Source of the DNA: Burkholderiaceae bacterium
GTDB taxonomy: Bacteria; Pseudomonadota; Gammaproteobacteria; Burkholderiales; Burkholderiaceae_E
Assembly (NCBI GenBank): GCA_019428955.1
Contig: JAHYJF010000208.1
Coordinates: 1 to 6,337, forward strand
DNA: 6,337 nucleotides
Direction of reading: 5' to 3'
Shown here: positions 4,591 to 6,337 of the stretch, one piece after another
Position numbering within the stretch: the stretch's first letter is position 1
How the letters are laid out: each line of letters opens with the position of its first letter
The notes under the pieces: generated by a model
Databases searched by the model: none
The model's input: only the letters and a program-made list of their open reading frames with translations
What the model was told of the DNA's origin: nothing
Made by a program: the position numbers and the translations under genes

Positions 4591-6337
4591 ACGAACTGCC
4601 ACGAAACCTTGCCGGGCGCCTGGCGGAGATGTTTGTCTCTTCGAAGCTGACGGTGCTCATCATCATATCGGTCGTGGTTTTCGGAGCCATTGCCGTGGTG
4701 TTCACCCCGCGCGAGGAAAATCCCCAGATCAACATCCCCTCGGCGCAGATCACGGTGCAATTGCCGGGCGCGTCGAGCCTGGAAGTGGAAAGCCTGATCG
4801 TGACCCCGCTGGAGGGGATCGTCAGCGAGATTACCGGTGTCGATCACACCCAGGCCGTGGCGATGAACTCGGTCGGCGTGGTGGTGGTGCAATTCAAGGC
4901 CGGTGAGAACAAGGAAGCCAGCCTGATAAGATTGTATGATCGGATTTTCAGTAACCTCGACCGGATGCCCTCCGGTGCCGGCACGCCGCTGATCCGGGCC
5001 ATCGACGCAGACGATATCGCGGCGGTGACGGTAACGCTGGCCTCCACCATCTATGACGACTACGCCTTGAAGCGCATGGCAGACCGGATCGCGGAGCGGC
5101 TGCACAGCCTGCCGAGCGTGTCGGTGGTCTCGGTCAAAGGCGGGCGCGACCGGGAAATCCGCGTCGATCTCGACCCCGACCGGCTGGCCGCCTATGGCGT
5201 GCCGCTGTCGCGTGTACGTAACACGCTGACCGGCAGCAACTTCGGGATTCCGGTCGGAAATTCGGTGCGCGATGGCACAGTGCATATGGTCACGCTTGAA
5301 GGTTTCTTCCGGGGCGCGGACGATGTGCGCTCCCTGATCGTGGGTCAGAACGAAGGCCGGCCAATCTACCTGAGCGACATTGCCGACGTCGTTGACGGCC
5401 CGCCGATCGAACCCGCGCACCTGAGCCGGTTCCGCTTCGGTGCGGCCGACCCGAGGTTTTCGGAGCTCGGCGAGCATGACATGGCGGCAGTCACACTCGC
5501 GGTCGCCAAGAAGGCCGGGGCCAACTCGGTGTTCATGGCGGACGATGTGATCGCGCGCATCGAGCGGATGCAAGCCGAGTTCGTGCCGAGCGAAGTGCAG
5601 GTCATCGTCACCCGCAACGACGGCGACGCCGCCAACGCCGCTGTCAACGTGCTGATCGAACATCTCGGCATCGCCATTGCCACGGTCTTGCTCATTCTTG
5701 TCCTGTTCCTGGGCTGGCGCGAGGCGCTGATCGTCGCGATCTCGGTGCCACTGGTGCTTCTGGTGACGGTCGGGGCCGATTTCATCGCTGGCATCACCAT
5801 TAATCGGGTCAGCCTGTTCGCCCTGATCCTGTCGCTTGGCCTGCTGGTTGACGACGCCATCGTCGTGATTGAAAACATTCATCGCCGCTATGCGGATGGC
5901 GGCAAAGGAGGTGACAGCAAGAGGGACACCACCATTCGCGCCAGCGCCGAAGTTGGCGGCGCCGCCAATCTGGCGACCGCGACGGTCGTTGTGGTCTTTG
6001 CCTCGCTGGTGCTGGTTGGCGGGATGCCGGGGCAGTACTTCTTTCCCGTCGCCGTGAACGTACCGATCGCGATGGCGGCATCGCTTTTCTTTGCCTATAC
6101 CGTGACCCCCTGGGCCGCGTATCGCTGGCTTGAGTTGGGCGCGCACGGGGGGGCGGGGGCGGCGGAGAAACGCCCGCATCGGCTGGCGCGCGCCTATCGC
6201 TGGTTTCTGTTGTTTGCGATGAAGCGACGCTCCGCGCGGCTGGCGCTCTACGGTGTGACGGTGGCTGTCCTGTTGCTGACGGTCATGCAGCCGGCGTGGC
6301 AATTCATCCGTGCTGAAGGCGTGGTTGGACCGAAGCC
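4587..6337 (+). CDS. RND efflux permease, 5' part (runs off the window)
   Basis: The inner-membrane pump of the system, a proton-driven transporter of the AcrB/MexB superfamily (ACR_tran). It starts at the ATG overlapping the adaptor stop and stays open to the window edge, giving 583 codons of an expected 1000 or so. The N-terminus MNELPRNLAGRLAEMF leads into TM1 (about 21-39). The REENPQINIP segment, rather than the AcrB-type loop after TM1, places it in a poorly characterised subgroup. Periplasmic porter subdomains follow, with LPGAS, TPLEGIVSEITGVDH and GGRDREIRVDLDPDRL as family blocks. TM2 begins near HLGIAIATVLLILVLFLGW, TM3 at EALIVAISVPLVLLVTVG, and TM4 holds GLLVDDAIVVIEN with D422-D423, the proton-relay pair equivalent to AcrB D407/D408. 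TM5, TM6 (FPVAVNVPIAMAASLFFAY) and the start of the central segment come next. The relay lysine and arginine lie in the unseen second half. I saw no frameshift. Substrate is unknown; drug, solvent or lipid-like molecules are all possible. Confidence 0.97.
   Translation, partial: MNELPRNLAGRLAEMFVSSKLTVLIIISVVVFGAIAVVFTPREENPQINIPSAQITVQLPGASSLEVESLIVTPLEGIVSEITGVDHTQAVAMNSVGVVVVQFKAGENKEASLIRLYDRIFSNLDRMPSGAGTPLIRAIDADDIAAVTVTLASTIYDDYALKRMADRIAERLHSLPSVSVVSVKGGRDREIRVDLDPDRLAAYGVPLSRVRNTLTGSNFGIPVGNSVRDGTVHMVTLEGFFRGADDVRSLIVGQNEGRPIYLSDIADVVDGPPIEPAHLSRFRFGAADPRFSELGEHDMAAVTLAVAKKAGANSVFMADDVIARIERMQAEFVPSEVQVIVTRNDGDAANAAVNVLIEHLGIAIATVLLILVLFLGWREALIVAISVPLVLLVTVGADFIAGITINRVSLFALILSLGLLVDDAIVVIENIHRRYADGGKGGDSKRDTTIRASAEVGGAANLATATVVVVFASLVLVGGMPGQYFFPVAVNVPIAMAASLFFAYTVTPWAAYRWLELGAHGGAGAAEKRPHRLARAYRWFLLFAMKRRSARLALYGVTVAVLLLTVMQPAWQFIRAEGVVGPK

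Noticed and set aside
3867..6302. 811-codon open frame on the minus strand
   Set aside because: It is antisense to the adaptor and the RND permease. The translation is rich in His, Arg, Asp and Gln with no domain, and the plus strand encodes an unmistakable permease through the same interval.

Overview
The window looks like chromosomal DNA from an alphaproteobacterium, most likely of the Rhodobacterales (Roseobacter-type). The grounds are high GC with strong third-position GC bias, the style of the proteins, and the gene set. This taxonomic call is inference from the sequence alone; no database was searched.

Layout. Positions 1-668 hold no intact gene. By eye this end is more A/T-rich and untidy. 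It carries an imperfect direct repeat (3-26 and 134-161), a small broken excisionase/AlpA-type helix-turn-helix gene with a good ribosome binding site (238-407), and about 260 bases with nothing recognisable (408-668). It reads like the decayed edge of an accessory element, but that is inferred from very little. On the minus strand, positions 669-2657 carry two adjacent envelope-lipid type genes: a GT4 glycosyltransferase (1371-2657, transcribed first) and a DUF374 lysophospholipid-acyltransferase-like protein (669-1325). On the plus strand, 2855-6337 is a tight three-gene efflux operon: a TetR-family repressor, a lipoprotein periplasmic adaptor (membrane fusion protein), and the first half or so of an RND permease that runs off the right edge. 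The repressor/adaptor and adaptor/permease junctions overlap by 1 and 4 bases, indicating translational coupling.

How the genes work together. The divergent spacer (2658-2854) holds a TTGACA box and a 22-base imperfect inverted repeat centred on GAACGTTC, which reaches into the TetR ribosome binding site. This is the arrangement expected for an autorepressed efflux operon. The adaptor has the RX3LX6S tip motif used by adaptors that dock onto TolC-like channels, and the permease has the paired aspartates of the proton relay in TM4. No outer-membrane channel gene is seen; it may lie downstream or elsewhere. The divergent glycosyltransferase/acyltransferase pair probably modifies membrane lipids. 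Its link to the pump may be no more than a shared promoter region.

Novelty. I do not see a clearly new biological system here. The items most worth a second look are the broken HTH gene and its surroundings, the candidate operator, and the glycosyltransferase/acyltransferase pair.
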